Shown here one piece after another: positions 1 through 10,925 of a DNA stretch of 64,000 nt; within the stretch, counting starts at the first letter, position 1, and every line of letters starts with the position of its first letter. Source of the DNA: Polytrichum commune (taxonomy: Eukaryota; Streptophyta; Polytrichopsida; Polytrichales; Polytrichaceae); the NCBI GenBank assembly GCA_950295325.1, contig OX485805.1:868501-932500 (forward strand), given 5' to 3'. The notes beneath the pieces were generated by a model. The model saw only the letters and a list, made by a program, of their open reading frames with translations. It had not been told where the DNA came from and ran no database searches. Made by a program: the position numbers and the translations under genes.

Positions 1-203
1 CATGACGACAACAAAAGACCCAAAATCGATCAAAATTACCAGTGTATGATGATTCTTTGCTTCAAAGTAGGTTCTCTTCCTTACACCTGCACTATCGCGC
101 ACCTCTCCAAAAGGGAAGCCCGAAACACCATGGGCAGCGCCGTGGAACAGCAGTGGCCTGGGAGTGGCTCCCGGGACTGCGAAGGTTCAAACAGGCATAA
201 CTT

Positions 204-267
204 CCTCACTACTTGCCCGAATGGGGCAAGTGAGGTGTTTATGAGCATCTACGTGAAACGTAGATGC
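204..267 (+). promoter_or_regulatory. Two adjacent hairpins upstream of the LINE reading frame
   Basis: Seen directly: bases 204-208 and 212-218 pair with 231-235 and 224-230 (loop GAATG, small bulge). Bases 245-254 (GCATCTACGT) pair perfectly with 258-267 around a GAA triloop. They lie 190-250 bases before the first LINE reading frame. Structured 5' leaders, sometimes self-cleaving or promoting translation, are known in several LINE clades. Whether this leader belongs to the LINE is inferred from position only; no target-site duplication is visible to mark the 5' end. Confidence 0.5.
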
Positions 268-586
268 CGATAGAGTGGTTGGTTTTGAGAATCCAAGAGC
301 ACACATGGAAGTTATGGGGGTCTGAAGCTGCTGGGGGCTTCTAGCCCCAGCGGCGAAGGGAAAAGGCATGGCATGAAGGTCAGATACTTCACATGGGATG
401 AGTACATCATGTACATGATAAAGGGCACAAGCATGGTCAAGTACACAGTCTATATGTTTGACAAAGTTTTTGTTCAACAATATAGGCAATATTTGTCACA
501 TAACACACATACATCTTAAAACCCCAAAAACCAAAAACATACAATATTACACATGGAACAACTCCACACTCATTCTTCTAGGCGGA

Positions 587-610
587 GACATACAACTTAA
601 CCCGGGCCCA
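587..610 (+). other. 2A-like motif 1 (DIQLNPGP)
   Basis: Codons read D-I-Q-L-N-P-G-P directly after LILLGG. The skip would occur before the final proline codon at 608-610. Gln replaces the usual Glu of the consensus. Confidence 0.7.
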
Positions 611-901
611 CTATCACACACCTCAAAAAGACCCCACATAAACTGCACACCAAAATCAAGATAAGATCCTATGATTAATTCAACCACACCCAAAATCCAA
701 TATGCCCAACTAGAAAGGCTACCCCCCACACACCTAACAAAACACACTACTCACCCCACCACACTCGGCCTAGGCCACCTACATCAACATACACCACCAC
801 CCTCCAAATTCTCGCCACATCACCTTACTCACACACTCACACCAACATATAAACTAGCTACATACATTATAGACCTACAAACACTCATACTTCTTAGTTG
901 T

Positions 902-925
902 GACATACAACCTAACCCCGGACCA
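902..925 (+). other. 2A-like motif 2 (DIQPNPGP)
   Basis: Codons read D-I-Q-P-N-P-G-P after LILLSC. It lies 105 codons after motif 1 in the same frame, beyond the stop at 662. Confidence 0.7.
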
Positions 926-1117
926 AACACACACATAACCAATAACCTCCCCCGGGATTATACACAAAGGCAAAGACACTATTTCATACCTAATACCACC
1001 ACACCCAAGCCCTCATACACACACCTAGAAAGATTACTCTCAATACACCTAACACATAACTCGCTTAACCAAGAACTAACCAACATACACAGTCACCTCC
1101 TCCTACTACAATGTGGA

Positions 1118-1141
1118 GATATCCACCCTAATCCAGGCCCC
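1118..1141 (+). other. 2A-like motif 3 (DIHPNPGP)
   Basis: Codons read D-I-H-P-N-P-G-P after LLLLQCG, 72 codons after motif 2 in the same frame. Metazoan retroelements with a DVHPNPGP-type core are known to me; that comparison is from memory of the family, not a search. Confidence 0.7.
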
Positions 1142-1795
1142 ATGCCCAACCTATTACAAACACACCTCACCTCCCACAAAAGACGTCAAACAACATACTT
1201 CCTTTCATGCACGATTAAATTTCAACCGGAATACCAACACCTAGCTACTACATTCAAACCTCTCTTCCAAAATATACACGTCCTACACACACAAACAATT
1301 AACTCACTCCCATACCTATACAACTATATACAACAACATAGTACACATCCCCCCCCCATGGATAATCTATGCAATGATCGTAATAATTAGTCCCTCAATT
1401 ATAATATGTAACACACAACTACAACAACAACCTACACAAGATTGGACAACTCAACTACTAGTCTACTAGATAAAATGACAAGACTGACCAACCCACCGGA
1501 GAGGCACATAAACACACCACATCCTTATACACAATTTCGGAACATATACGAAGATACAATCACCCCTCCCAACACAATACACAACAAACTATATGACTAC
1601 ATACACCAAAACCATGCTTTACTCAACATTCAACATTTACAAGAAACATTTCCATACTTACCAAGACAACTATTAATAGAGGCACTAAGAGTTAACGAGC
1701 CCATAAATGAATACACACGCCCTAACCCCCCTCCAATTCCAAACCCGACACCTTCGCACAATCCAACCCCACTAACTAGCCAAAACACATACGCT

Positions 1796-2527
1796 ATAAC
1801 CTGAAACGCATCATCACTTAACACCGCCATGCCATGCCTCCAAGACCTAATTACACATCACCAACAACCCCCGTTAATCATCACCATACAAGAAACCAAA
1901 TTGACCGCCACTAAATCCACAAAACACATACAACGCCTATTCCCTCAATATAAACACTTCTTTAATAACACACATAACATCACAAAGGTCACACGCCAAC
2001 GAATAACATATAGAGGATTCAGAGGAGGCCTACTCCTACTAATCCATAATAAACATGCATTCCCGAGTAACCTCTCCAAAATACCCACCCCCGCCGATAT
2101 ATCCCCGTTCCTCCAAATAACACGAATAGCAAACCATCCTTTACAACCCTGGATCCTAATTAATCTATACATGCCTTCACACGAGGAAGACCTCCCCCTC
2201 ATCCCCATCATACAAACCACCATAACTAACCAAATAGCCACCCACCCTAACCACATATATATCTTGTGCGGAGACTTCAATAGGGACATAGCTCTAATAA
2301 ATAGACAAAACGACCAACAAATGGAAGACTATAATTGGCGTTCATTTACTACCGGCCTTGAACTATCATACGTCCCGACAAACACAACATTCTCAAGACA
2401 AGGAGGACATAACTACACACAAAACAGCTTAATAAATGGATTCTTCATAAAAACCTCCCAAAACCATCAGTACACCTCAACTACAAACCAAACTATTCAG
2501 TTAAACTCCGATCATTTACCTATATAA
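1796..2527 (+). other. LINE APE-type endonuclease domain
   Basis: After the TGA at 1802 the frame gives NASSLNTAMPCLQDLI and then IQETKL, the metal-binding Glu motif of AP-endonuclease-like LINE nucleases. Further on come GGLLLLI, the central CGDFN motif near 2270, and the C-terminal NSDHLPI at 2503-2523, which holds the catalytic Asp-His pair. The order and spacing fit a complete domain of about 240 residues. A TAA at 2525, probably a former CAA, ends the open part. Its role in an intact element is to nick the target DNA and prime reverse transcription. Confidence 0.85.
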
Positions 2528-3367
2528 CTACAAATTCCCCCAAACACACTAATCGCCAAATTCCCCACCACACACTCCGATCCACCACCAAGAATATTCA
2601 ACCCCATCCCAAAAGAAAACCTAGGAAACTTCCACACCAAATTTTTCGAGAACAACTCCAACCAAATAGACGAGCTTATACACCTATTAAAAAATAACCA
2701 CCTAACCAATGAACAATGGCAACAAACTTGCAATTCACTAAATACCCTTACCGACAATATTACGTCCACAGTCCTCGAGATATGTAGCGCCCCACCCATC
2801 CCCACACTACCACTTAGGATCACCAAGCAAGGCAGATACCTCCCAAAGAAATCCCAAAAAGAATGGAAAACACACCTCTCTACCTATCACCTAATTCGGA
2901 AAGCCGTATACATTATAAAAAAACAATCCCAACTGGCATACTCATCCCATTATCACACAAGAACTTAACAACCATAGACACGCCACGATACCCCCACCAC
3001 CAAACCCCCCCCCTCACGAATGAAACATGGATAGAAAACTTAGCAAATATTGCCAAAGAAGCTAAAAATAAGGCCCGCAAAATCACAACCGATTATACCA
3101 CCAAACAAATAAAAGAAAACCATATCTAAATACCAACAACTTTATGATAAAAGTCCCAAGAAAATAAATAGAAGAGTCTTCAAAAACACGGAAACTCCCC
3201 CACTAGACTGCCTTATAGATAGATTCAACAATATCCTTACAAGCCCAAAGGACACTGCACAACAAATACATGCCCAACAATCCATCAGTAACAGACCAAC
3301 TGTCCCAACATGTTATTATCAACCAGATCATACTCAACAATGTGTATGTGGAGTCAGACAATACCCA

Positions 3368-4732
3368 TTGCACGACCTAAATGGATATATTATAGAAAAG
3401 AGAGGTGAGGCCCTAATCCCCCTACACACATATCTAGACCAAGAAACATATGATATATGCCTCAAAAATTTAGCCACTGGAAAAATCCCCGGCCTCGATA
3501 AAATTCCTAATACCATACTAAAAAACATGCCACCAAGATTCCATACGCTATTATTACTATTTTTCACCCATTGTCACAAACATAAACAAATTCCAAAAGC
3601 ATGGAAAACAAGCCTCACAATATTACTATACAAAAAAAGAAATCCCCACCAACTTACCAACCGTCGACCAATCACACTCGCCAATACTATCTATAAATTA
3701 TTCACTAGTACACTCACAAATATACTCTCCTCATACGGAGAAAAACACCAAATTCTACATGATAGCCAAGAGGGCTTTGGAGCTGAAAGATGCACCGCCA
3801 GACAACTACAAACTATCATCGCAGCACTAGAAGATGCAAGACTTACCAACCAAGATATCTATATCCTATACATAGACTTCAAAAACGCCTTTGGCTCCAT
3901 TGATCATGCTCAACTTCTTGCCATTATGAAAGACCTAGGATACCCACAAGATGCCGTAGCACTAGTAGGTAGTATATATTCACAATCAAATACAACATTC
4001 ATCGGTGAACACTTCGACAGAACACAACCAATACCCATACAACGAGGAACAATACAAGGCGATACCTTGAGCCCATACCTCTTCATCATCTTTCTTGAAC
4101 CACTTCTTAGATGGCTACAACAAGAAAATAATGGCTATACCTTCAACACCTCTAGTACAAAATTGAGCTCCGCAGCCTACGCCGACGACCTCGAGGCCAT
4201 ATCCAACAATATAACATCCCTCCAACACCAACTAAACAAACTAGACAAATATTGTGAATGGGCAGGCATGGACCTCGGAATTCCAAAATGTGTCGTCACT
4301 GGATGCCCCAATAGATCAAAACTAAGCCCTCAGGCCTTCAAAACACACCTTAGAAATATTAACATAAATTTCCGCAACCAATCCATACCTATCCTAAGCC
4401 AACATGAGTCTTATGTCTACCTTGGAATCAATCTCGTGCCATCACTGCAATGGAAAATACAAACACACATTACAACAACTAAATTAATCAAACAATGCAA
4501 ATTGCTAACCACATGCCCAGCCACCATGAAACAAAAAATTCAAATGGTAGACACAGTCATAAGAGCCGGTATCGCCTATAGCTTCTACGCCGTACCATAC
4601 TCACTCCCCGCCATCAAAAAATTAGATAAGAGAATAACTGCCCTCCACAAAACCATATGTGGTCTCCCGAAATGCCTATCAAACGCCGTTACACAACTAC
4701 CACAAAATATGTTTGGCACCGAAGCCTTCTGA
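3368..4732 (+). other. LINE reverse transcriptase domain
   Basis: The open stretch gives 454 residues. Fingers/palm motifs are visible in order: IPGLDKIPNTILK (motif 0-1), NRRPITLANTIYKLF (motif 2), a QEGFG segment, IDFKNAFGSIDH with the motif A aspartates, QRGTIQGDTLSPYLF (motif B), and YADD at 4178-4189 (motif C) followed by a WAGMDLGIPKC segment. All catalytic aspartates are present. The frame ends at the TGA at 4731, where Trp would fit, and the thumb region continues in frame beyond it. This is a non-LTR type RT: motif order and lack of an LTR protease/integrase support this. Confidence 0.92.
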
Positions 4733-5925
4733 CTAAAAAACGCATATCTAATATGCATAGGTGAACAACTCATCAACGCTCTCAATGACAAAGGTAGACT
4801 AGGAAGAATATATAATGGCTTAACCAAGCACATACTTGCCAAATATGGCGGCTCACTTACTATACCACGCATAACCCAACACGGCTGCCTAAGATCACCA
4901 ATCACAAGAACACTATTTCTACTCAAAACCACTAGTAACGCACACCTTAGAAGCATGCTAGAAAAATTCCCCCTCCTCCCCACACCACTAGAAACACAAT
5001 GGTTGCACCAAGCACAAAATATCCCAACACTAACCCCCACTACCTCCCTAAAATACTTACACAAATTAATACTACAAAACATAACCGAACTCAAACATAT
5101 AACACACCCTAATGGCATACAATTAATGACGAATGACGACTTCAAACATTACTATACCTCCCCAACTAAAACAATTAAAGCCGCCCTAGAACATGCACGC
5201 ATGCTCTTTTGCGAACTAACATGCCACAATCAATGTCCAAATAATTGCCCAACACACGCCATACCAAATACCCTTAAGAACGCATACAAGATACAAGACC
5301 ACCACATTCACACAAGAACTAGTAGGCATAACCCACACCCCCCGTCACCGCCACAACCGGAGTATCCAAAACCTCCCCCGCATATCCAAAAAAACCATGC
5401 CCAATTTCCAATACATTCTATAATTAATGACCATCCTCACACTTCCAAAGACAAAAACAAAATTACAAAACAATATACATCCTACCTATGCCAATGGCAA
5501 CTTCCAAACGAAACAAATTACAACAAATGGCTACCACAAAGAGACTTACTCCTAGCACGATACTACACCCAAAAACAACACAAACACTTCACCAACATCC
5601 TACAACTAAACTTTAATGAAAGACAATTGAAAGATACAAGATACATCCCCCCCCCCCACATAACATACCCCTATGTCATATCCACATTAATGAATGCAAC
5701 CCCGACAATGACATCGCATGTACACAACACACCATTCAAAGCCAATATGGCGCATCACATATTTACGACAACGATGGTCGTCACTTAGTCACCATCCCGG
5801 AACAAAGATTACAATGGTTATGGGAACAATACCAAGACGCACTTACCAAAATACACAACTTAGAACCCCCCATACAAACATTTGAAAAAGAAGTAGTCTG
5901 TTTATACCAAAGGTACAAATACAGA

Positions 5926-8121
5926 ATGCCCAAAAATGACCCCCTCAAACTCGCACAATACACCCTCCCAAATGCCATCATTGAAAACCTCATCAACTCC
6001 TTCCACATCACCCACTCCTACTTCTCGTCACCTGTAACATGCCCTACCACGCTAAAACAATTTTTCTCCCCATACCCCCGAGATAAAGTATTCGGATCAA
6101 TAGGAACAACATTCCAACATAAATGGGTAGGGAACGGGTATGCCCACCCACACACAGAAGCAGACACACAACAAGCCCTACATTGGGCAAGACTTGCAGC
6201 CCAAAATAACCCAGATACAATCACAATCCTCATAACAACCGACCCAAATTGGTACCACAACCTTCAGCCACACGTAGGCCCTTTTCCAGATTCACACGTC
6301 ATCACACACTTCAAGGCGGACACCATTATATACGCTGAAACCACCATACCACCGGAACTACGAATTGAACCACGCACCGAAAGCCGTGACATTCGCATAC
6401 TATGTATACACCACAAAACCACGTCAATCGGCCCGAGAAATTACGCACACCAAATGGGCACTATTGGCAAAACCTTACAGATACCCACTATATTTAACAC
6501 AACGGCGCCACCCACACCAATAAATACTCTAGTAAACCGTAGCAAGAAATGGTCCCAACTCATATACCCTCCCCCACCTACGACCCAAGCTATTCATGTC
6601 CCCATCATCACAAATCAAGACATATGCCTTCCCCTCAAATATCAACCACAGTTCTGTTATTACACAGATGGATCATTCATCCCACCCAAAGAAACAACCC
6701 AAGGACATTGGAAACGAGAAAAAGCAGGATATGGCATATATAACCCTTTCAAAAACCTCCAAATTATAGAAAGACTACCCGGACTCCAAAATATACTAAG
6801 AGCCGAACTAATGGCTATACACCATACCCTCCGCCTCCTCACTACCACATATCGAAATGAACCGGCACACATCTTCACAGATTGTCTTAATGTGCTATAC
6901 TTATTAAACACACAAATAAAACATCCAACCCTACATAATAGCCACCCGGACAAAAAGATACTCGAATCTATAATCGAGATGTTGCAATCCCGCTCACAAA
7001 CCACCACACTCCATAAAGTCAAAGCTCACACAAACATTAGTGGTAACGAACAAGCGGACAAATTAGCCAAAATGGGTTGTGAACTCGAACATAGAGATGC
7101 CACAATCACATATGAACATGCACACCCCACGCCATACTACCTACAGAAAGATTGGTGGCACTCAATGCAAGAAACACCAGATAAAGGCCCCATCCGACAC
7201 CTTGGTAAATACATCGCTAAACATGACAAAAAATATAACTTATCCATCATAGCAATCCAAACACATCAACTACACAAGTGGCTAGACAACAAAGATATTG
7301 ACAAAGCACTATCAAACGACTTTTGGAACAACCCGATTATCACAGATAAACAAAAAACATGCCTTGTCAAATTTAGAACCGGACAATACATGGGACATGC
7401 TAGAAAACAACTCTTCTTCGGAAGAAATGCATACCCCTCACATACGTGCTCCATATGCAACGCACAAGAAGCAGACACATGGTTACATGTGCTCCTCAAA
7501 TGTAAACAACAACACATACACGCACTAATAACCAAAAGACATAACAAAGCCGTATGGGAAATACGCAAACTTCTCATCTCAAACAAAAAGACAAGATACT
7601 ACACACTCATGAATGCAGGTACATATAATGAGCTCCCCCAAGAAAACACAGTACCATCGTGGTTACTCCCATGCACATGTACCACCCAAAGATGTCACTG
7701 CAACGCTAGGCTCAAACCTGACATATTATGCATACTAGGACACCCATATCAATCCCCACCACTAGAAGCACCCACACCGGAAATTACAGTTCAATTTATA
7801 GAATTCACATACTGTAATGACAGATTCTCCACTGAAACCATAAATCAAAAAATTACAAAATATCAACCACTCATAAATAATATTATCGCAAAAGGTTGGA
7901 ATGTAGCCCCACTTATTGTATTAGCATCTAGTGCTAGAGCCACAACTCACATCCCCTCAATGAACGAACTCGAAACAAAGCTTAAACTTCCTACACCACA
8001 AATTAGGAACACATTCAAACAACTCAACATAATTGCCATACAATATGCACATTCAATATTAATCCACAAAAGACGAATAGAAAATAGACAACCCATCACA
8101 GATTTACAAAACCATAATTAA
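5926..8121 (+). other. LINE C-terminal region with RNase H domain and Cys/His motif
   Basis: The 731-residue open frame, offset by one base from the RT frame, contains an RNase H fold: YYTDGSFIP (first Asp), LRAELMAIHHTL (Glu), IFTDCLNVLYLL (second Asp), and VKAHTNISGNEQADKLAKMG (last His/Asp). About 100 residues later there is C-x2-C-x8-H-x4-C (CSICNAQEADTWLHVLLKC), the zinc-binding motif found after RT in many plant LINEs. The shift from the previous frame maps to the 11-C run at 5647-5657, so this is probably the end of the same polyprotein and not a separate ORF. Confidence 0.85.
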
Positions 8122-8654
8122 AATTAGAGAGGGGTAGTGGTCAGACCACTAGTTATTAAGATACCACCTATAGCTCAGAAAGGCGGGGAATAGCTGGCTG
8201 GTTGGCATAACTTTCCTGCCTATGATTAACTCACTTGCAGCACCAAGTCAAAGTGTATTACACTAACACGCTCAGACAGATTCAACGCGAATCGAACCCG
8301 GACCGTATTAATATAACACACATGTCCTTACCCAACCAACCTTGGAACCATGACTTGGCGACCAACTATACAACCAACCAACACTTATACTCCAAACAAA
8401 TATGCACGCTTCCCGTCTAAACAAAGTAACAGGACTCACAAAACTATAATTAAAAAATTATGAACCCAACACACACACCCCCCCCCCACGGTTAATCCGT
8501 AAAACCTCTAGTTACTAACATAGTGTCTACTCCCTGAAAGGGGTGAAGTAGTATTTCATCCAAAGCCACTACCGTGAGGTATGGCCACGGATGTCCTACG
8601 AACAGACACTTTATTCACTCCGCCCCCCCCCCTAGGCGGGACCGGAGTTCTTCT
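8122..8654 (+). other. LINE 3' flank/untranslated region with hairpin
   Basis: After the LINE stop, bases 8135-8141 (TAGTGGT) pair perfectly with 8145-8151 around CAG, and 8526-8550 forms a weaker hairpin (CTAC...GTAG). LINE 3' hairpins often serve for recognition by the RT. C runs occur at about 8470 and 8624. No poly(A) tail or target-site duplication could be fixed, so the 3' end of the element is not placed. Confidence 0.4.
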
Positions 8655-8815
8655 TCTTCTGACAAAGTTTTTGCAAGTTTTTCTCTTTTGACACGCAAAA
8701 ACTTGCACAAAAAAAAAGGCACGTCAATTGACACGTACAATCTAGAAATTGACACGTACTGTGTGACTTGTGAAGAAAAAAACCACACGTCAATTGACAC
8801 ACTAGAAATTGAAAT
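8655..8815. repeat. About 155-bp block with inverted repeats, shared with 26.2 kb
   Basis: The block from TGACAAAGTTTTTGCAAG to ACACTAGAAAT recurs almost base for base at about 26,211-26,360. It contains an 11-bp inverted repeat (TGCAAGTTTTT / AAAAACTTGCA) and several copies of ATTGACACG, including the palindrome GTCAATTGAC. At both places a hAT transposase fragment follows on the plus strand. Interpretation: a subterminal region of a hAT subfamily, or a small MITE carried along with it. Confidence 0.65.
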
Positions 8816-9170
8816 GACACGTATCACTTGAGTACTATAAAGTGCAGCTCAAGTATCCGGAAAACATAACCCATAACAACTGGTAGGAGAACTTCCTACA
8901 CTCACTCACATACTTAAGTTCAACTTTGCTCTTGCAATTTCCTTTGTAACCGGGAGCTAAGACGGTGATCGGAGAACGAGACTAACTAGGAACATGGCGA
9001 GGCAAATGTTTGTATCACCGTGGTGCTTGCACATCCTCCACTCCATATGAGTTTTTTCTTGCTTCCAACCAATGTGAGTTTTTCTTGCTTTCAACCAAAA
9101 TTGTTTTGAGCAATTCCCTTTGAATCGCAAAGCTCCCTTGTTGAAAGCATCTGAATCCCTTTGAGCTTTC

Positions 9171-9966
9171 TTGGAGCTGGAGAGGCTTCTTATTGCAAAA
9201 ATGATGCAGAAGTGGCACGAAGATCAGCGCCTGCTTTCGGTTAGGATTTTATCCGGGAATGTACCTATGTTTGGTCGTACAAGCAAGAATTTGGGAAAAT
9301 TCTTGAGGGAATCTGCAAAAAATCTTCAATTGAGTTATGAAAATAATAAAGGAGATCGTATTATTTATGCATTGGCAACCGATGGGCCCAATGAACTACA
9401 ACAATGCGTATTGTTGGGTGCATCTTATGTGCAAAGAGTTGTTCATGCTTTGAACGATCGTTTCCCAGACCTTCCAATATTCAATGCGGCCAAACTTTTC
9501 AGCCCTTGTAATTATCCAAGCGATGATAGTCACCAAATCACAAATACCGAATTGTGGCTCGAAAGGATATTGTTGAAGTTTCAATACACTGAAGAAGAGA
9601 GTAACATGTGTAAGGGAGAACTTTTGGAATTTACAGAAACACTTCGACATGAGTGTGAGAACAAAACGATATTTGTGGCTTGACGCATATGTGGTAGCAA
9701 TTTGGAATGGCACACAAATTGGCCTAAACTTATGCAACTTTGGCAAAAAAATTATACTCATTCCATCAAGTATAGCTATTTGTGAGAGAGGATTTTCCAA
9801 ACAAAATGCAATCAAAAGCCACTTGTGCAATAGGTTGAACTTGAAGACCCTTGATGCTCTTATGTGGGTTTCTCTTTGTGGGCTTGAAGTGGATGCAATG
9901 GATTGGGCTACCACCTTCAACATTTGGAGAAGCATGCGAGACCGAAGGATACTTATGCTCGATTGA
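9171..9966 (+). pseudogene. hAT transposase C-terminal half, broken
   Basis: The first part reads to FPDLPIFNAAKLFSP and LLEFTETLRHECENK, closely parallel to the intact copies at 55.3 and 60.9 kb. A TGA at 9681 stands where those copies have the Trp of HEDW. After it the same frame continues to NWPKLMQLWQ, then a shift in the A run near 9745 moves into another frame, which gives IAICERGFSKQNAIKS and LKTLDALMWVSL, the hAT C-terminal dimerisation domain (CERGFS core). The N-terminal BED finger and most of the catalytic domain are absent. An inverted copy of TATGTTTGACAAA near 10,150 may mark the right end. Confidence 0.8.
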
Positions 9967-10324
9967 TAGTTTTTTTTTGTTACAAATCAAGTTTGTTTTT
10001 TATTATTCAAAATATTAGTTTTCTAAAATATTGTGTAAGCCAAAAATTGAGGTGACATTTTGGAATAAAATGTAGATGTCATTTGACATTCATTTTTGTT
10101 TTTGAAAACGTCACGTGACACTTTGGATTTGAGGTTGAACGTCACATGAAATTTGTCAAACATACACACTGCAAGTACATAACTCCATTACCCTGCACAT
10201 GTTTAATTGAAAGTGATTCAAATTTATATGCTAACTTTGAGAAGTTCTGCCTCCCCTTCAGGTGGATTTGTTCTCTTTGATTTTGATTCATTCTTGACTC
10301 TGGTTGTTACGTAGTGCATGAAAC

Positions 10325-10660
10325 TAAATACCATAAATGGTGTAGTGTTAAGAGGAATATTCCTATGGTACACAGTGGACTACAACTTGACTAAAGTGTA
10401 CAAAAATGCTCAAGAATATCCTCCTCTTATATTCTAAAATGTAACACATGACACTCGTCCTAAGTATGCTCAATAACATCATCTCAAGTATCCCAATATG
10501 CTTCACTAAACGTCATAACGTAGATAAATTTTCACTTTATGAAGTTGCTTATGTTGGTGAATAGTGTCATATTGGCAATCAACAAATGTGGCACTTTGAG
10601 ACCTCTTAACGTCTAGTTAGGCCCTTCACAAATACCATAAATGGTGTAGCGTACCTAGTA
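10325..10660 (-). repeat. Remnant of the CTACACC-TIR element family
   Basis: The ends near 10,328-10,352 and 10,631-10,653 carry ATACCATAAATGGTGTAG. Beside the right one is a reverse-complement match to the interior of the elements at 49.06 and 53.82 kb (the segment about AAGTGTC...AGAGGTCTCAAAG). The interior is reduced. The rest of 10.16-10.92 kb holds nothing recognisable. Confidence 0.5.
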
Positions 10661-10925
10661 GATTATGAACAAGCATATAAAGAATCAAATGTTTATGGAC
10701 TACCTGAGTCGTTCAAACTTTATGAAATCAAACACTCTCTACTCATGCACTTTTTTTTTTGTCACTAGGTCTATTTGACAATGTTATGCTACATGAGAAG
10801 TTGTGATAATCCACATTTTCAATGCCAAGCTTCAAATGCACATCCCTAGTGCAGGAGTAACTTACAAAACTCACACAATTTACACTTTGCAACTTATTAT
10901 ACTACAACTTGTCCACTTAATACTA

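Larger units (their letters stand above)
458..1390 (+). other. LINE N-terminal region with a tandem array of three 2A-like modules
   Basis: Read through the stop at 662, this is about 310 residues in a single frame. Three stretches end in a 2A-type core: GDIQLNPGP, CDIQPNPGP and GDIHPNPGP, each preceded by a hydrophobic run (LILL, LILL, LLLL). The upstream segments of modules two and three share TPK-x-x-Y-x-x-LERL followed by HLT; module one starts with a similar TPK segment, so the module looks tandemly duplicated. Established: 2A peptides make the ribosome skip the Gly-Pro bond in NPG/P and release separate products. Here the usual Glu of D-x-E-x-NPGP is Gln or His, so activity is uncertain. 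No zinc knuckle or esterase is recognised in this part. Confidence 0.75.
458..8121 (+). pseudogene. Non-LTR retrotransposon (LINE) polyprotein, decayed; order 2A array - endonuclease - reverse transcriptase - RNase H
   Basis: Most of this coding block stays in one frame from 458 to a run of 11 C at 5647-5657 and then moves by one base into the frame ending at 8121, so it was probably one giant ORF. In-frame stops are at 662, 1388, 1409, 1802, 2525 and 4731; the linker at about 2945-3120 needs a frame excursion. At 1802 (T-stop-N-A-S before the endonuclease) and 4731 (F-stop-L-K-N) TGA stands where a Trp codon fits. The coding strand is very rich in A and C. Domains match non-LTR elements of the APE-endonuclease type. 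The copy is inactive but young enough for nearly every domain to be read. The clade is uncertain: an RNase H domain occurs in I-like and in some plant L1 elements, whereas N-terminal 2A motifs are best known from animal and trypanosome elements. Confidence 0.9.

Noticed and set aside
187-489. 100-codon minus frame near the window start
   Set aside because: It overlaps the structured leader, starts at a non-ATG in part and has no family features; it is antisense to the LINE 5' region.
458-1390. Viral polyprotein origin of the 2A motifs
   Set aside because: The same frame leads into APE endonuclease, RT and RNase H of a LINE; there is no capsid, helicase or viral polymerase.
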